64,000 nucleotides of DNA from Erwinia tasmaniensis Et1/99 (GCF_000026185.1 NC_010694.1:2976001-3040000), one strand, 5' to 3'; shown: positions 17,477 to 27,446, counted from the first letter of the stretch. A program made the numbers and translations. The notes: generated from the letters alone by a model not told the origin.

Positions 17477-18462
17477 TCTTGTTCATCTTCCTGGGGTTCA
17501 CGCTTCCGATTTTGCTGCTCACGTTCCTCCCTGTCCTGGCGGGGTTGAACAATATCAGGCGTATATCCAGCCAGGCTCCCTGCCTGTTTGGTAAGCGCAT
17601 CGGCCGCTCGTGGATCGGAGGGATGCAGGATAATATTTCCCGCGCCTCTGGTTTCTGGAGATACTGATACCTTAACCGAATGATCCCCAGACCAGCTTTG
17701 AAACCGGTATTTGAGATCCATAGACTGGTTTACGGCATCGGCCTTACCGACTGAAATTGTTGATGTTCTTCCTGGCATATGCTTGTGCAATGCTTCAGAG
17801 GGAACCTGAACTTTTTCTCCACGCGTAGACGTGTCACTTCGCTGTGAGATTGCAATATCGACAGGTATCATCTCAGCGGTTTTAGCTGACTGACGGCGTT
17901 CCTTATCCGATTGCAACGTCAGCGGCGAATTACCGGCCATAACGAGTTCGGCATCGGACAGGATCGCCTTCTCTTTAGCTGCCAGGCCGGTTACATTGGT
18001 ATCCGGTTCGCCGCTTTGTTTTGGAGAAGCAACCTTGTTGCTATCGGTCAATTTCAGTTCATTAACCCCAGCCTGTTGCCCCCTTTTTTTTATTTCAGCG
18101 CTTATGGCCTGTTGCAGCTCGTGCATCGAAGACACGGCGGTACTGGCAGGTGCTAAAATTGATCCCCGACGCGACCGATCGTTAAATACCCATTGATGAA
18201 GCTCATTGCTTTGCAGACTCTTCTGCACGCCAACGTTTTTGTTATGCGCCATATCGGTCGAGACGGCTCCTCCACCATAAACGTTACTGGTACTCAACAG
18301 ATATTGAATATGAGATAAATGCGCTGCCTCACTTTCAATGTCGGCAGGTGACTCTTCTTCTCCTTTGCTTTGAGCAACACGATCTAAAAAATCTTCTTCT
18401 ACCGGCGAGAGATCAACGTCAGCGACGATATTTATCGATGCTTCAGAAATTTCTTTTACCAT
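17473..18462 (-). CDS. spaN: Type III needle-length regulator SpaN/InvJ-like
   Basis: A 329-residue hydrophilic protein (Salmonella InvJ/SpaN 336) between spaM and spaO. The C-terminal part (YRFQSWSGDHSVKVSVSP at about 255-272) is the SpaN-like conserved region, while the middle is variable and rich in Ser, Lys and Gln. These secreted rulers set needle length and trigger the substrate switch in SpaS. It overlaps spaM by 20 bp and spaO by 4 bp. The needle subunit genes it would regulate are absent from the window. Confidence 0.85.
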   Translation of the reverse strand: MVKEISEASINIVADVDLSPVEEDFLDRVAQSKGEEESPADIESEAAHLSHIQYLLSTSNVYGGGAVSTDMAHNKNVGVQKSLQSNELHQWVFNDRSRRGSILAPASTAVSSMHELQQAISAEIKKRGQQAGVNELKLTDSNKVASPKQSGEPDTNVTGLAAKEKAILSDAELVMAGNSPLTLQSDKERRQSAKTAEMIPVDIAISQRSDTSTRGEKVQVPSEALHKHMPGRTSTISVGKADAVNQSMDLKYRFQSWSGDHSVKVSVSPETRGAGNIILHPSDPRAADALTKQAGSLAGYTPDIVQPRQDREEREQQNRKREPQEDEQE

Positions 18463-18904
18463 AACCGACTATCTCCTGGATCTCATTTTCGGCATTGTTA
18501 TCTCTACGACGTAGGCGATCACGCCGCAACTGCTGTAAATAAAATGTGAGTTTGCAGTGCCTCTTATCCAGCATATTCTTTGCAATACGCAAATTCTGGA
18601 CTTCCTGCTGATGAGTCTCTTTATCGCCCTCAAGCTCAGTTATTTTCTGAATAATCGTCTGCAGTTGGGTCAATAAAGTACCTTGCTTTCTTATCCCTTT
18701 ATAAATATCGCCCCTTTGAAGCAATCCAGAAGGGGTTAATAGCTTTATCTTTTGGTTGATACAGGCATTTTCATTTTGAAGCCGTATGATTTCCGCTCTG
18801 ATTTTAGTTAGCTGCCCCTCTGTGCGGACAATATCGCCACGGAGGATCTCCTGATTACGCTCAATCATGCGTACAAACTCGCGGCCCTTACGCCAGGCAT
18901 CCAT
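18443..18904 (-). CDS. spaM: Type III stalk protein SpaM/InvI-like (SctO family)
   Basis: A 153-residue, highly charged and almost wholly alpha-helical protein with heptad character (for example TEGQLTKIRAEIIRLQNENA and GDKETHQQEVQNLRI). It has the length and position of SpaM/InvI (147 in Salmonella), the coiled-coil stalk linking the ATPase to the export gate. Its start lies inside the last codons of the broken invC. This is the first intact gene after the insertion sequence, so any promoter must lie in the IS or further inside the block. Confidence 0.88.
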   Translation of the reverse strand: MDAWRKGREFVRMIERNQEILRGDIVRTEGQLTKIRAEIIRLQNENACINQKIKLLTPSGLLQRGDIYKGIRKQGTLLTQLQTIIQKITELEGDKETHQQEVQNLRIAKNMLDKRHCKLTFYLQQLRRDRLRRRDNNAENEIQEIVGYGKRNF

Positions 18905-18948
18905 TCAAACTTTCCAGGCAAGTCTGCATATCAGCTTGCTCGACCATC
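18888..18948 (-). pseudogene. invC: 3' stub of the type III ATPase gene invC (sctN)
   Basis: In the frame overlapping the spaM start, the minus strand encodes MVEQADMQTCLESLNGCLA followed by TAA at 18890-18888. Its position immediately before spaM, with a 17-bp overlap, and its helical character fit the C-terminus of the InvC/SctN ATPase. Everything upstream is replaced by the insertion sequence and then by unrelated integrase sequence. The identity is inferred from gene order, since too few residues remain to prove it. Confidence 0.6.
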
Positions 18949-18974
18949 TGAATAGACCCGGATTTCGTAGACAC
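18949..18974. repeat. Left terminal inverted repeat of the IS3-family element
   Basis: It begins TGAATAGACCCGGATTTCG and matches the right end at 22 of 26 positions. It is flanked on the outside by the direct repeat ATC (18946-18948). Confidence 0.9.
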
Positions 18975-19007
18975 TTTTTTGCCTCATAATGGAGGCTCAA
19001 TGAAGGA

Positions 19008-19292
19008 GTGTTTATGTCAGCCAAAAATTTCACTGAAGAATTCAAAATTGAAGCCGTAAAACAGATTAACGAGCAGGGATACCCTGTTTCTGAGGTTGCG
19101 GCACGACTCGGTGTTTCTACCAACAGCCTTTACGCGTGGATTAAGCGTTACCAAAAACCTGAACCACAGCGAAAGCAGGACGATGCCCTTCAGCACGAAG
19201 TAAAGCGCCTCAGGCAAGAACTTAAGCGGGTGACTGAGGAGCGAGATATTTTAAAAAAGGCCGCCGCGTACTTTGCAAGAACGTCAGGCTGA
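19008..19292 (+). CDS. IS3-family transposase OrfA
   Basis: A 94-residue DNA-binding protein with the helix-turn-helix YPVSEVAARLGVSTNSLYAW at about 24-43, followed by a leucine-zipper-like helix (LQHEVKRLRQELKRVTEERDIL). OrfA recognises the IS ends and, by -1 frameshifting at AAAAAAG (19253-19259), is fused to OrfB to form the active transposase. The upstream GGAG at about 18996-19000 fits a ribosome site. Confidence 0.93.
   Translation: MFMSAKNFTEEFKIEAVKQINEQGYPVSEVAARLGVSTNSLYAWIKRYQKPEPQRKQDDALQHEVKRLRQELKRVTEERDILKKAAAYFARTSG
19253..19259 (+). promoter_or_regulatory. Programmed -1 frameshift site A6G
   Basis: AAAAAAG lies near the end of orfA. Shifting back one base there leads into KKGRRVLCKNVRLKYAFIKK and straight into orfB, as is usual for OrfAB fusion in IS3-family elements. 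Confidence 0.75.
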
Positions 19293-19312
19293 AGTACGCC
19301 TTCATTAAAAAA

Positions 19313-20164
19313 ATGTCGTCCTTTTATGCTGTACGCCGGTTGTGTCTGGTTCTTGGCCTCCATTACAGCGGTTATTACCAGTGGCTAAAGCGACCTCAAT
19401 CTTTGCGTGCCAGGCAAGATGATCGCCAAACAGGTCTCATTAAGCAACTGTGGCTTGAAAGTGGTACGGTTTATGGTTATCGAAAAATCTGGCTCGATAT
19501 GAAAGACTTGGGTGAACGAGCCGGGCGTAACAGGATCGCGCGCCTAATGAGGCTTGCAGAGTTGGCTTCTCAAACCGGATACCGGAAACGACGCTATTGC
19601 GGCGGCGGAAAGCCTTCAGTTGCCAGCCCTAATTACCTTGAACGCCAGTTCATTGTTCCTACCCCAAATACTCATTGGGTGAGTGACATGACCTATATAA
19701 GAACGCATGAGGGTTGGTTGTATCTGGCCGTTGTTCTCGACCTCTTCTCGCGCCGGGTTATCGGCTGGAGTATGGGGGGACGAATGACAGCAGAGTTGGT
19801 GATGGACGCCTTGTTGATGGCGGTGTGGCGACGCAAACCAGCGGCAGAAGTACTAATCCATTCGGATCAGGGGTCTCAATATACGAGCGAAAGATGTCAG
19901 CACTTTATGACAGCTCACAATTTAAAAAGCAGCATGAGTCGTCGTGGTAATTGCCATGATAACGCGGTGGCAGAAAGCTTTTTCCAGTTGCTAAAACGAG
20001 AACGCATAAAGAAACGGATCTATAAAAATAGAGAAGAAGCAAAGGCTGATATCTTCGATTATGTAGAGATGTTTTATAATGCTAAACGTCGGCATAGCGC
20101 CTGTGAAGATCAACCCCCTGCAGTTTATGAAAGTGCCTGGTTCATGAGGCACGGAACCGTCTAG
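19313..20164 (+). CDS. IS3-family transposase OrfB (DDE integrase domain)
   Basis: A 283-residue DDE transposase with the catalytic Asp in HWVSDMTYI, the second Asp region in HSDQGSQYTS, and the Glu in AVAESFFQLLKRE, plus the HTH_21-type segment YGYRKIWLDMK. All are intact. It is probably made mainly as an OrfAB fusion through the A6G slippery site, and the frame is -1 relative to orfA. A plus-strand frame at 19714-19950 is only a shadow. Confidence 0.95.
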   Translation: MSSFYAVRRLCLVLGLHYSGYYQWLKRPQSLRARQDDRQTGLIKQLWLESGTVYGYRKIWLDMKDLGERAGRNRIARLMRLAELASQTGYRKRRYCGGGKPSVASPNYLERQFIVPTPNTHWVSDMTYIRTHEGWLYLAVVLDLFSRRVIGWSMGGRMTAELVMDALLMAVWRRKPAAEVLIHSDQGSQYTSERCQHFMTAHNLKSSMSRRGNCHDNAVAESFFQLLKRERIKKRIYKNREEAKADIFDYVEMFYNAKRRHSACEDQPPAVYESAWFMRHGTV

Positions 20165-20182
20165 GAAACCCGGGTCTATTCA
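20157..20182. repeat. Right terminal inverted repeat of the IS3-family element
   Basis: Its complement begins TGAATAGACCCGGGTTTCC. The first TGA of the repeat supplies the stop codon for the truncated integrase frame that enters from the right. Confidence 0.9.
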
Positions 20183-20707
20183 ATCTTTGCGGGTGATTTC
20201 CGCTGCAACACGCGCCCCTAGTTTAGCAACGGCATCATTCTCCAGAGTACGGCGTACTTCCTTTTGCCCTTTCTTTTTACGCGCTCCTGGAATGATTTTT
20301 CCATCAGTACTTTTACGGTCTTCTATCCGTTCAGTCAGGTACAGCTCAACCAACCCTTCAACTGTCAGCACTGCTGCTTTCGGTTTTTGGCTCTCTTCTA
20401 ATAATCGTTGCTTCTCATCTTTCAGCTCAGACGCCGGACAGCGCCCTTCACTTCTGATTAGTTTGAGTTCTTGCAACTTCATGCGTGCCATTGCGAGCGA
20501 GGTTTGCGGGAAGCTTCCAATTTTTACCTGTGACAGCTTACTGGTCACTGGGCTAGTATAGCGGTAGAAAAAGGTCTTGATACCCGAAGCGCCGCAAGTG
20601 ACACGTAAGCCCCGGTTTTCGCCAGTATCGGCTTTGTTTTTGTCCGTGGGCTTCATCATTTCGATAGCTTTGGATGACAAAGGTTTTCCTGCTGGTTTAT
20701 CCGTCAT
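20180..20707 (-). pseudogene. Truncated P4-type tyrosine integrase (N-terminal part)
   Basis: The 175-residue frame is the arm-binding and start of the core-binding region of a P4-like phage/island integrase. It has an N-terminal DUF4102-type domain (FYRYTSPVTSKLSQVKIGSF, then TSLAMARMKLQEL) and a later LTVEGLVELYLTERI helix. The gene stops at ITRKD, where the IS begins; the IS end provides the TGA. The catalytic domain with the Arg-His-Arg-Tyr residues is gone, so it cannot recombine. It marks former integration of a genomic island beside mutS. Confidence 0.88.
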
Positions 20708-20772
20708 ATAAGATCCGTTTTATGGCTAACCACTTGACTTAATTAGGCTAAAATCCAGCCTTTCTTACCAAG

Positions 20773-20840
20773 TGTAGGTTGTGCGTTTAATGATTAAAAT
20801 TATACCATAACCTACATAACAACCTACACTTTGACCTACA
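20773..20840. repeat. Cluster of AACCTACA repeats upstream of the integrase
   Basis: AACCTACA (20809-20816), AACCTACA (20821-20828) and GACCTACA (20833-20840) are spaced exactly 12 bp apart. An inverted copy TGTAGGTT lies at 20773-20780. They occupy the region just upstream of the integrase start. Such arrays are typical of integrase arm-binding or excisionase/operator sites of P4-type islands. Confidence 0.65.
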
Positions 20841-20940
20841 TTTACAAGTGGGATTTAGTGATTATTCGTGAGACAACGTGATACTTAATGAGAACAATAA
20901 AAATCACAATTTACTTTAAATTCAATGGAATAAAAAATTT

Positions 20941-23502
20941 ATGTCGCTGAATGACAATACAAACTTGAGTTCACACACCCCAATGATGCAGCAGTACCTG
21001 CGCCTTAAGGCAGAACACCCTGAGATCCTCCTATTTTACCGGATGGGTGACTTCTACGAGCTGTTTTATGATGATGCTAAGCGCGCCTCTCAGCTGCTGG
21101 AGATCTCCTTAACCAAACGCGGATCTTCAGCTGGCGAACCTATCCCAATGGCAGGGGTGCCCTACCACGCGGTGGAGAACTACCTGGCAAAACTGGTGCA
21201 TCTGGGTGAATCGGTGGCTATCTGCGAGCAGATTGGTGATCCGGCATTGAGTAAAGGGCCGGTCGAGCGCAAGGTCGTACGTATCGTCACTCCCGGCACG
21301 ATCAGCGATGAAGCGCTACTGAATGAACGCCAGGATAATCTGCTGGCAGCAATCTGGCAAAGCACGCGCGGCTTTGGCTACGCCACGCTGGATATCAGCT
21401 CTGGGCGCTTCCGTCTGGCTGAACCTACCGATCGGGAAACGATGGCTGCCGAACTGCAACGCACCAATCCGGCAGAACTGCTTTATCCGGAAGACTTCGC
21501 CGCGATGGATCTGATTGAGAACCGCCGTGGTCTGCGCCGCCGCGCGCTGTGGGAATATGAGCTGGATACCGCCCGCCAGCAGCTGAACCTACAGTTCGCC
21601 ACGCGCGATCTCAGCGGCTTCGGCGTGGAGCAGGCGCATCATGCCCTGCGTGCCGCTGGCTGTCTGCTGCAGTACGTTAAGGATACGCAACGCACCTCGT
21701 TACCCCATATCCGTTCGCTGACCATTGAGCGCCAGCAGGACGGCATCATTATGGATGCCGCCACCCGCCGTAATCTTGAGATTACGCAGAACCTCGCCGG
21801 AGGCAGTGACAATACTCTGGCTTCTGTGCTGGACAAAACCGTGACGCCAATGGGCAGCCGTATGCTCAAGCGCTGGCTGCATATGCCGTTGCGTAATGCG
21901 CAAACGATCGCCCTGCGCCAGCAAAGTATCCGGACGCTCCAGGATTTGAATGACAGCCTGCCTCCACTGCTGCGCCAGGTCGGCGATTTGGAGCGCATTC
22001 TGGCACGTCTTGCGTTGCGCACCGCACGCCCACGCGACCTGGCTCGAATGCGTCACGCCTTCCAGCAGCTGCCGCAGCTGAATAACGAGCTGGCCGACAG
22101 CGATAACGCACACCTGCAAACTTTGCGTAGCCAGATGGGGGAATTTACCGAGCTGCGCGAGCTGCTGGAGCACGCCATTGTAGAAACGCCGCCGGTGCTG
22201 GTTCGTGACGGAGGCGTGATCGCCCCCGGCTATAACCAGGAGCTGGATGAATGGCGAGCGCTGGCCGACGGGGCCACTGATTATCTCGACCGCCTGGAGA
22301 TCCGCGAACGAGAAAAACTGGGGCTGGATACGCTAAAAGTGGGCTTTAACGGTGTTCACGGCTACTACATTCAGGTCAGCCGCGGTCAGAGCCACCTGGT
22401 CCCCATTCATTACGTGCGCCGTCAGACGCTGAAAAATGCAGAGCGCTACATTATTCCCGAGCTGAAAGAGTACGAAGATAAGGTCCTGACGTCTAAAGGC
22501 AAGGCGCTTTCTCTGGAAAAAGCGTTGTACGAACAGCTCTTTGATAGGTTGCTTCCTCATTTGGCCGCGTTGCAGGACAGTGCCGCAGCCCTGGCAGAGT
22601 TGGACGTTTTAACTAATCTTGCTGAACGTGCATGGACACTTAACTACAGCTGTCCAACGCTGAGCGATAAACCCGGTATCAAACTCACCGGTGGCCGTCA
22701 TCCGGTGGTCGAGCAGGTGCTGAAAGATCCGTTTATCGCAAACCCCCTCTCTTTATCACCGCAACGCCGTATGCTGGTGGTCACCGGCCCTAATATGGGC
22801 GGAAAAAGCACCTATATGCGTCAGGCCGCCCTGATTACCCTGATGGCCCATATTGGTAGCTTCGTTCCCGCTGAGCAGGCAATTATCGGCCCTATCGACC
22901 GGATTTTCACCCGCGTAGGCGCAGCGGACGATCTTGCCTCCGGCCGTTCAACCTTTATGGTGGAAATGACCGAGACCGCCAATATCCTGCACAATGCCAC
23001 CGAGTACAGCCTGGTGCTGATGGACGAGATTGGCCGTGGCACCTCCACCTATGATGGCCTGTCGCTGGCCTGGGCCTGTGCAGAAAGCCTGGCAAACCGT
23101 ATCAAAGCCATGACGCTGTTTGCCACCCACTATTTTGAACTCACCACTCTGCCGGAGCAGATTGAAGGCGTGGCCAACGTGCATCTGGATGCCGTTGAGC
23201 ATGGCGATACCATCGCCTTTATGCACAGCGTGCAGGAGGGGGCCGCCAGTAAGAGCTACGGACTGGCCGTAGCCGCGCTGGCCGGAGTACCAAAAGACGT
23301 GATCAAGCGGGCTCGCCAGAAACTGAAAGAGCTGGAAGCCCTGTCCGGTAGTGCGGCCAGCACCAGGGCCGATGGCTCCCAGCTGCCGCTGCTGGTTGAG
23401 GAGACATCGCCAGCGGTCGAGGCTCTTGAAGCGTTGGATCCAGATTCTCTGTCTCCCCGCCAGGCGCTGGAGTGGATCTATCGTCTTAAGTCGCTGGTGT
23501 GA
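20941..23502 (+). CDS. mutS: DNA mismatch repair protein MutS
   Basis: The 853-residue product (same as E. coli, 853) recognises mismatches and recruits MutL. The mismatch-contacting Phe-x-Glu is seen in RMGDFYELF (Phe38, Glu40). The C-terminal ATPase carries the Walker [10 protein letters not shown] and the Walker B segment [16 protein letters not shown]. The gene is complete and lies next to the island-type integrase repeats, so its promoter region borders foreign DNA. Confidence 0.98.
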   Translation: MSLNDNTNLSSHTPMMQQYLRLKAEHPEILLFYRMGDFYELFYDDAKRASQLLEISLTKRGSSAGEPIPMAGVPYHAVENYLAKLVHLGESVAICEQIGDPALSKGPVERKVVRIVTPGTISDEALLNERQDNLLAAIWQSTRGFGYATLDISSGRFRLAEPTDRETMAAELQRTNPAELLYPEDFAAMDLIENRRGLRRRALWEYELDTARQQLNLQFATRDLSGFGVEQAHHALRAAGCLLQYVKDTQRTSLPHIRSLTIERQQDGIIMDAATRRNLEITQNLAGGSDNTLASVLDKTVTPMGSRMLKRWLHMPLRNAQTIALRQQSIRTLQDLNDSLPPLLRQVGDLERILARLALRTARPRDLARMRHAFQQLPQLNNELADSDNAHLQTLRSQMGEFTELRELLEHAIVETPPVLVRDGGVIAPGYNQELDEWRALADGATDYLDRLEIREREKLGLDTLKVGFNGVHGYYIQVSRGQSHLVPIHYVRRQTLKNAERYIIPELKEYEDKVLTSKGKALSLEKALYEQLFDRLLPHLAALQDSAAALAELDVLTNLAERAWTLNYSCPTLSDKPGIKLTGGRHPVVEQVLKDPFIANPLSLSPQRRMLVVTGPNMGGKSTYMRQAALITLMAHIGSFVPAEQAIIGPIDRIFTRVGAADDLASGRSTFMVEMTETANILHNATEYSLVLMDEIGRGTSTYDGLSLAWACAESLANRIKAMTLFATHYFELTTLPEQIEGVANVHLDAVEHGDTIAFMHSVQEGAASKSYGLAVAALAGVPKDVIKRARQKLKELEALSGSAASTRADGSQLPLLVEETSPAVEALEALDPDSLSPRQALEWIYRLKSLV

Positions 23503-23704
23503 TATGCATTGCGTAGTTCGGTCTAACGATGGGCGAGTAAGGGATCTCGCCCCCTGATATTTTGTAAAAGCTGCTGATAGCGTTGCGGCTGCGACAGTGA
23601 TAAGCATAAGGCCCCACCCACCAGAGCCCCCCTGCCGGTGTGTCTGTCGCATAACAGAGCGCAAACGGCAGATGACGGGCGTTTCCAGCGGGAAAAAACC
23701 ATAA

Positions 23705-23729
23705 AAAAAGCGGTGACCGTAGTCACCGC
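23705..23729 (-). terminator. rpoS transcription terminator
   Basis: GCGGTGAC (23710-23717) pairs with GTCACCGC (23722-23729) around CGTA. Read on the minus strand the hairpin is followed by seven T residues, 44 bp past the rpoS stop. It is a textbook intrinsic terminator and also separates the convergent mutS gene. Confidence 0.88.
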
Positions 23730-23772
23730 CTTGCGCATTACTTATCTTGCGGACCGTTATTTTTCCACGCCG

Positions 23773-24765
23773 TTATTCACGAAAAAGCGCTTCAATACTC
23801 AGCCCCTGCCCCTGCAATATTTCTCGCAGACGACGCAGACCTTCGACCTGGATCTGACGAACACGCTCGCGGGTCAGGCCAATTTCACGACCCACATCTT
23901 CCAGCGTGGCCGCTTCATAGCCCAACAGGCCGAAACGACGTGCCAGTACTTCGCGCTGCTTGGCGTTCAGTTCGAACAGCCATTTAACGATGCTTTGCTT
24001 CATATCATCGTCTTGGGTGGTATCTTCCGGGCCGTTATCTTTTTCGTCGGCCAGGATATCCAACAGCGCTTTTTCAGAATCCCCGCCCAGTGGCGTATCA
24101 ACCGAGGTAATGCGTTCGTTGAGGCGCAGCATCCGGCTTACGTCATCAACTGGCTTATCAAGCTTTTCAGCAATCTCTTCCGCGCTAGGCTCGTGATCGA
24201 GCTTGTGCGAAAGTTCACGCGCGGTACGCAGATAAACATTCAGCTCTTTTACGATATGGATAGGCAAACGGATGGTACGGGTTTGATTCATAATTGCCCG
24301 TTCGATCGTCTGACGTATCCACCAGGTGGCGTAGGTAGAGAAACGGAACCCTCTTTCGGGATCAAACTTCTCTACCGCACGGATCAGGCCGAGGTTACCT
24401 TCCTCAATCAGATCCAGCAGGGCCAGACCACGATTGCTGTAACGACGGGCGATCTTAACCACAAGGCGTAAGTTGCTTTCGATCATGCGACGACGTGAAG
24501 GCACGTCGCCACGTAGTGCACGGCGGGCGAAGAAGACTTCTTCCTCCGCCGTAAGCAGTGGAGAGTAACCAATCTCTCCTAAGTAGAGCTGTGTTGCATC
24601 CAGTACGCGCTGCGTTGCGCCCTGAGATAACAGATCTTCTTCAGCTAAATCGTTATCACCGGGTTCATTTCCGACAAGGGCCTTCTCATCAAAAACCTCA
24701 GCTCCGTTTTCGTCGAATTCCGCGTCTTCATTTAACTCATTAACTTTCAGCGTATTCTGGCTCAT
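23773..24765 (-). CDS. rpoS: RNA polymerase sigma factor RpoS
   Basis: The 330-residue stationary-phase and stress sigma factor (E. coli 330). Region 2 reads [19 protein letters not shown] and [20 protein letters not shown]; region 4 has [27 protein letters not shown]. It has an acidic N-terminus ([16 protein letters not shown]). The main rpoS promoter in enterobacteria lies inside nlpD, giving a long leader on which small RNAs act; the same arrangement fits here, with nlpD 51 bp upstream. Confidence 0.98.
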   Translation of the reverse strand: MSQNTLKVNELNEDAEFDENGAEVFDEKALVGNEPGDNDLAEEDLLSQGATQRVLDATQLYLGEIGYSPLLTAEEEVFFARRALRGDVPSRRRMIESNLRLVVKIARRYSNRGLALLDLIEEGNLGLIRAVEKFDPERGFRFSTYATWWIRQTIERAIMNQTRTIRLPIHIVKELNVYLRTARELSHKLDHEPSAEEIAEKLDKPVDDVSRMLRLNERITSVDTPLGGDSEKALLDILADEKDNGPEDTTQDDDMKQSIVKWLFELNAKQREVLARRFGLLGYEAATLEDVGREIGLTRERVRQIQVEGLRRLREILQGQGLSIEALFRE

Positions 24766-24816
24766 AAGCGGCTCCTACCCGTGATCCCAGGGCAGAACAG
24801 CTAAGGTTCTGCCGGA

Positions 24817-25914
24817 TTATCGTTGCGGCAAATAGCGCAACGGGTTTACGGATTTCCCCTTGTAACGAATTTCAAAGTGTAATCTAACAGAACTTGTGCC
24901 GGTACTGCCCATCGTGGCGATCTTCTGGCCCGCTTTCACTTCTTGTTGTTCACGGACCAACATTGTGTCGTTATGGGCATAAGCACTCAGATAGTCATCA
25001 TTATGTTTGATGATAATCAAATTACCGTAACCGCGTAGAGCGTTACCGGCGTAAACCACACGCCCTGAAGCGGTGGAAACAACGGATTGCCCGTGCGATC
25101 CTGCGATATCAATACCTTTATTGCCACCTTCGGTAGCAGAGAAGTTATCGATTACCTTACCGTCGGTGGGCCAACGCCAGCTTCCCACTGGGGTAGCGCT
25201 GTCAGTTGTGCTACTAACGGTCGGAACGGCAACCGGAACTGTCGTCGTTGCAACAGTTTTACCGGATGAAGGCAGCATTTTGCCTCCACTTGTTGTATCT
25301 GAATCTTCAGAATACGTAATTACCGGTTGGTGTGCAACAGTTGCCGTTTTAGTCTGAATTTCAGATGAAGGGGGGGTCACACCGCTGGCCGTTGCGTCAG
25401 CTGCCGTCACCGCATTGCCTCCGGTGATAGGCGTACCGGTGCCGTTAGCGACCTGCAACTGCTGGCCCACGTTGAGGCCGTAGGGCGCAGCGACATTATT
25501 GCGCTGTGCCAAATCACGGAAATCGTTCCCGGTAATCCAGGCAATGTAGAATAAAGTATCGCCGCGTTTGACGGTATAGGTGTCTCCACCGTAACTACCT
25601 TTCGGAATATTCCCATAACTTCGGTTATAAATTATACGACCATTTTCAGTTGCCACGTTCTGCGGCTGGCTGGATACGGGGGAAGTTGTAGCACTCTTCA
25701 ACGCGGGTGGCCGCGCCGGGCGAATGATATTGCCATTGTTATTGTCCCCGGTATTGCCGACGGTGGCCGGATTACCGCTCATCATACCTGAATCACTTCC
25801 GCCAACCGAGCTGATAGGGGCCTGGTTATCGTTACCGCTGGAACAACCTGCCAGCCAGAATCCTACCAGTGAAACAGCCGCCATACGTCGCAGTTTAAAG
25901 ACCGGGCTTCCCAT
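24817..25914 (-). CDS. nlpD: Murein hydrolase activator lipoprotein NlpD
   Basis: A 365-residue lipoprotein with lipobox LAGC (Cys24), a Pro/Ser/Thr-rich linker, a LysM domain ([20 protein letters not shown], near 112-131) and a C-terminal LytM/M23-like domain (near 245-365) that lacks the full set of zinc-binding residues, as in known NlpD. It activates the amidase AmiC at the division site. The rpoS promoter is expected within this gene. Confidence 0.96.
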   Translation of the reverse strand: MGSPVFKLRRMAAVSLVGFWLAGCSSGNDNQAPISSVGGSDSGMMSGNPATVGNTGDNNNGNIIRPARPPALKSATTSPVSSQPQNVATENGRIIYNRSYGNIPKGSYGGDTYTVKRGDTLFYIAWITGNDFRDLAQRNNVAAPYGLNVGQQLQVANGTGTPITGGNAVTAADATASGVTPPSSEIQTKTATVAHQPVITYSEDSDTTSGGKMLPSSGKTVATTTVPVAVPTVSSTTDSATPVGSWRWPTDGKVIDNFSATEGGNKGIDIAGSHGQSVVSTASGRVVYAGNALRGYGNLIIIKHNDDYLSAYAHNDTMLVREQQEVKAGQKIATMGSTGTSSVRLHFEIRYKGKSVNPLRYLPQR

Positions 25915-26064
25915 GCTTATTTACTCCCCCATTTCGGCAATACTTTAATAAATAATGATTAAATTGACCGCAGCGACATGGCCGCGCAACATAACGAGAT
26001 ACTAACAATATCAATAAGCGCGTGCCACGACACAGTTGTGTACAAATAATCCTGAGCGCCGATG

Positions 26065-26691
26065 TCAGGCAAGATCGCCTTTAACCAGCGGTACAAAACG
26101 TACCGGCTCAATCGTATCGACAATAAATTCATCTGCTGTGCGGCGAATACGTTGTAATACCTGCTGATCTTCTCCTACCGGCAAGACCATCACCCCGCCG
26201 TCATCAAGCTGTGACATCAGCGCATCAGGAATGTTCGGCGGCGCGGCGGTGACGATAATAGCGTCATATGGCCCGCGTGCCGGCCAGCCAAGCCAACCAT
26301 CACCATGTCGGGTCGAAACGTTGTGCAGGTCGAGCTGTTTCAACCGGCGTTTGGCCTGCCACTGCAGCCCTTTAATACGCTCAACAGAACAGACATGCCC
26401 GACCAGGTGCGCCAGGATCGCCGTTTGATAGCCGGAGCCAGTACCAATTTCCAACACGCGCGATGTTGGCGTCAGTGCCAGTAGCGACGTCATTTTTGCC
26501 ACCATGTAAGGCTGGGATATGGTTTGCCCGCAGCCGATCGGCAGCGCGGTATTTTCCCAGGCTTTATGCTCAAAGGCTTCATCAATAAAGCGCTCACGTG
26601 GCACATCACCAATCGCTTTTAGCAGACGCTCGTCATCAATACCCTGCAGGCGCAACTGCGCCAGCAATGTCTCAATCCGTCCGCTCACCAT
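26065..26691 (-). CDS. pcm: Protein-L-isoaspartate O-methyltransferase
   Basis: The enzyme methylates damaged isoaspartyl residues using S-adenosylmethionine, starting their repair. The 208-residue product has the SAM-binding [18 protein letters not shown] and the family motif [17 protein letters not shown] use the ATG at 26691 ([10 protein letters not shown]), which gives the same length as E. coli Pcm; a longer frame starts 30 bases upstream. It overlaps surE by 7 bp. Confidence 0.96.
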   Translation of the reverse strand: MVSGRIETLLAQLRLQGIDDERLLKAIGDVPRERFIDEAFEHKAWENTALPIGCGQTISQPYMVAKMTSLLALTPTSRVLEIGTGSGYQTAILAHLVGHVCSVERIKGLQWQAKRRLKQLDLHNVSTRHGDGWLGWPARGPYDAIIVTAAPPNIPDALMSQLDDGGVMVLPVGEDQQVLQRIRRTADEFIVDTIEPVRFVPLVKGDLA

Positions 26692-27446
26692 TCTCTGGTG
26701 ACCTCTGCGCTCGCCAGCCATGAGGAGACAACCTGCTGCGCGGCATGGGCGGTCAGGTCGACGTGTAGCGCCGTCACCGAGACGTAACCTTCATCAACGG
26801 CGGCAAAATCGGTATCGGGCCCGGCATCCAGCTTTTCACCGGGAGGGCCTATCCAGTACAGCGTGTTCCCGCGCGGGTCCTGCTGCGCAATCGCCTGACT
26901 GCTGGGATGGCGGCTGCCGCAGCGGGTCACACGGATGCCTTTAATCTGATCCAGCGGCAGATCCGGCACGTTGATATTAAGGATACGGCCGGTGCGTAAC
27001 GGCTCGCGCAGTAGCGCCTTCAGGATTGAGCAGGTCACTGCCGCCGCAGTGTCATAGTGCTGATATCCATCGAGTGAAACCGCCAGCGCCGGCAGGCCAA
27101 GATGTCGACCTTCCATCGCTGCCGCTACGGTTCCGGAGTAGATCACATCGTCACCAAGATTAGGACCGGCGTTAATTCCGGAGACCACGATATCCGGCAT
27201 CGGGCGCATCAGTGCGTTGACGCCAAGATAAACACAGTCAGTGGGGGTGCCCATCTGCACCGCGATGTCGCCGTTGGGGTAATTGAAGGTACGCAGAGGC
27301 GTTTCCAGCGTCAGTGAGTTTGAGGCTCCGCTGCGGTTGCGATCGGGAGCAACAACCTGGACCTCAGCGAATTCTCGCAGTGACTTTGCCAGCGTTTGTA
27401 TGCCTGGCGCATGAATACCGTCGTCATTACTCAGCAATATGCGCAT
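26685..27446 (-). CDS. surE: 5'/3'-nucleotidase SurE
   Basis: The 253-residue nucleotidase/exopolyphosphatase (E. coli 253) opens with [15 protein letters not shown], whose two Asp bind the metal, and contains [20 protein letters not shown]. It acts on nucleoside monophosphates in stress survival and is followed by pcm in the usual order. The spacing from truD is unusual: in E. coli truD and surE abut, whereas here 377 bp separate them. Confidence 0.97.
   Translation of the reverse strand: MRILLSNDDGIHAPGIQTLAKSLREFAEVQVVAPDRNRSGASNSLTLETPLRTFNYPNGDIAVQMGTPTDCVYLGVNALMRPMPDIVVSGINAGPNLGDDVIYSGTVAAAMEGRHLGLPALAVSLDGYQHYDTAAAVTCSILKALLREPLRTGRILNINVPDLPLDQIKGIRVTRCGSRHPSSQAIAQQDPRGNTLYWIGPPGEKLDAGPDTDFAAVDEGYVSVTALHVDLTAHAAQQVVSSWLASAEVTREW

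Larger units (their letters stand above)
18949..20182 (+). mobile_element. Complete IS3-family insertion sequence (1234 bp)
   Basis: The terminal inverted repeats both begin TGAATAGACCCGG and agree at 22 of 26 positions (18949-18974 and the complement of 20157-20182). Both sides carry the 3-bp direct repeat ATC (18946-18948 and 20183-20185). Inside are orfA and orfB in the usual -1 frame relation with an AAAAAAG slippery site. All features point to an intact, potentially active IS3-group element (IS51/IS3-like). It separates the invC stub from a truncated integrase gene. Confidence 0.95.
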
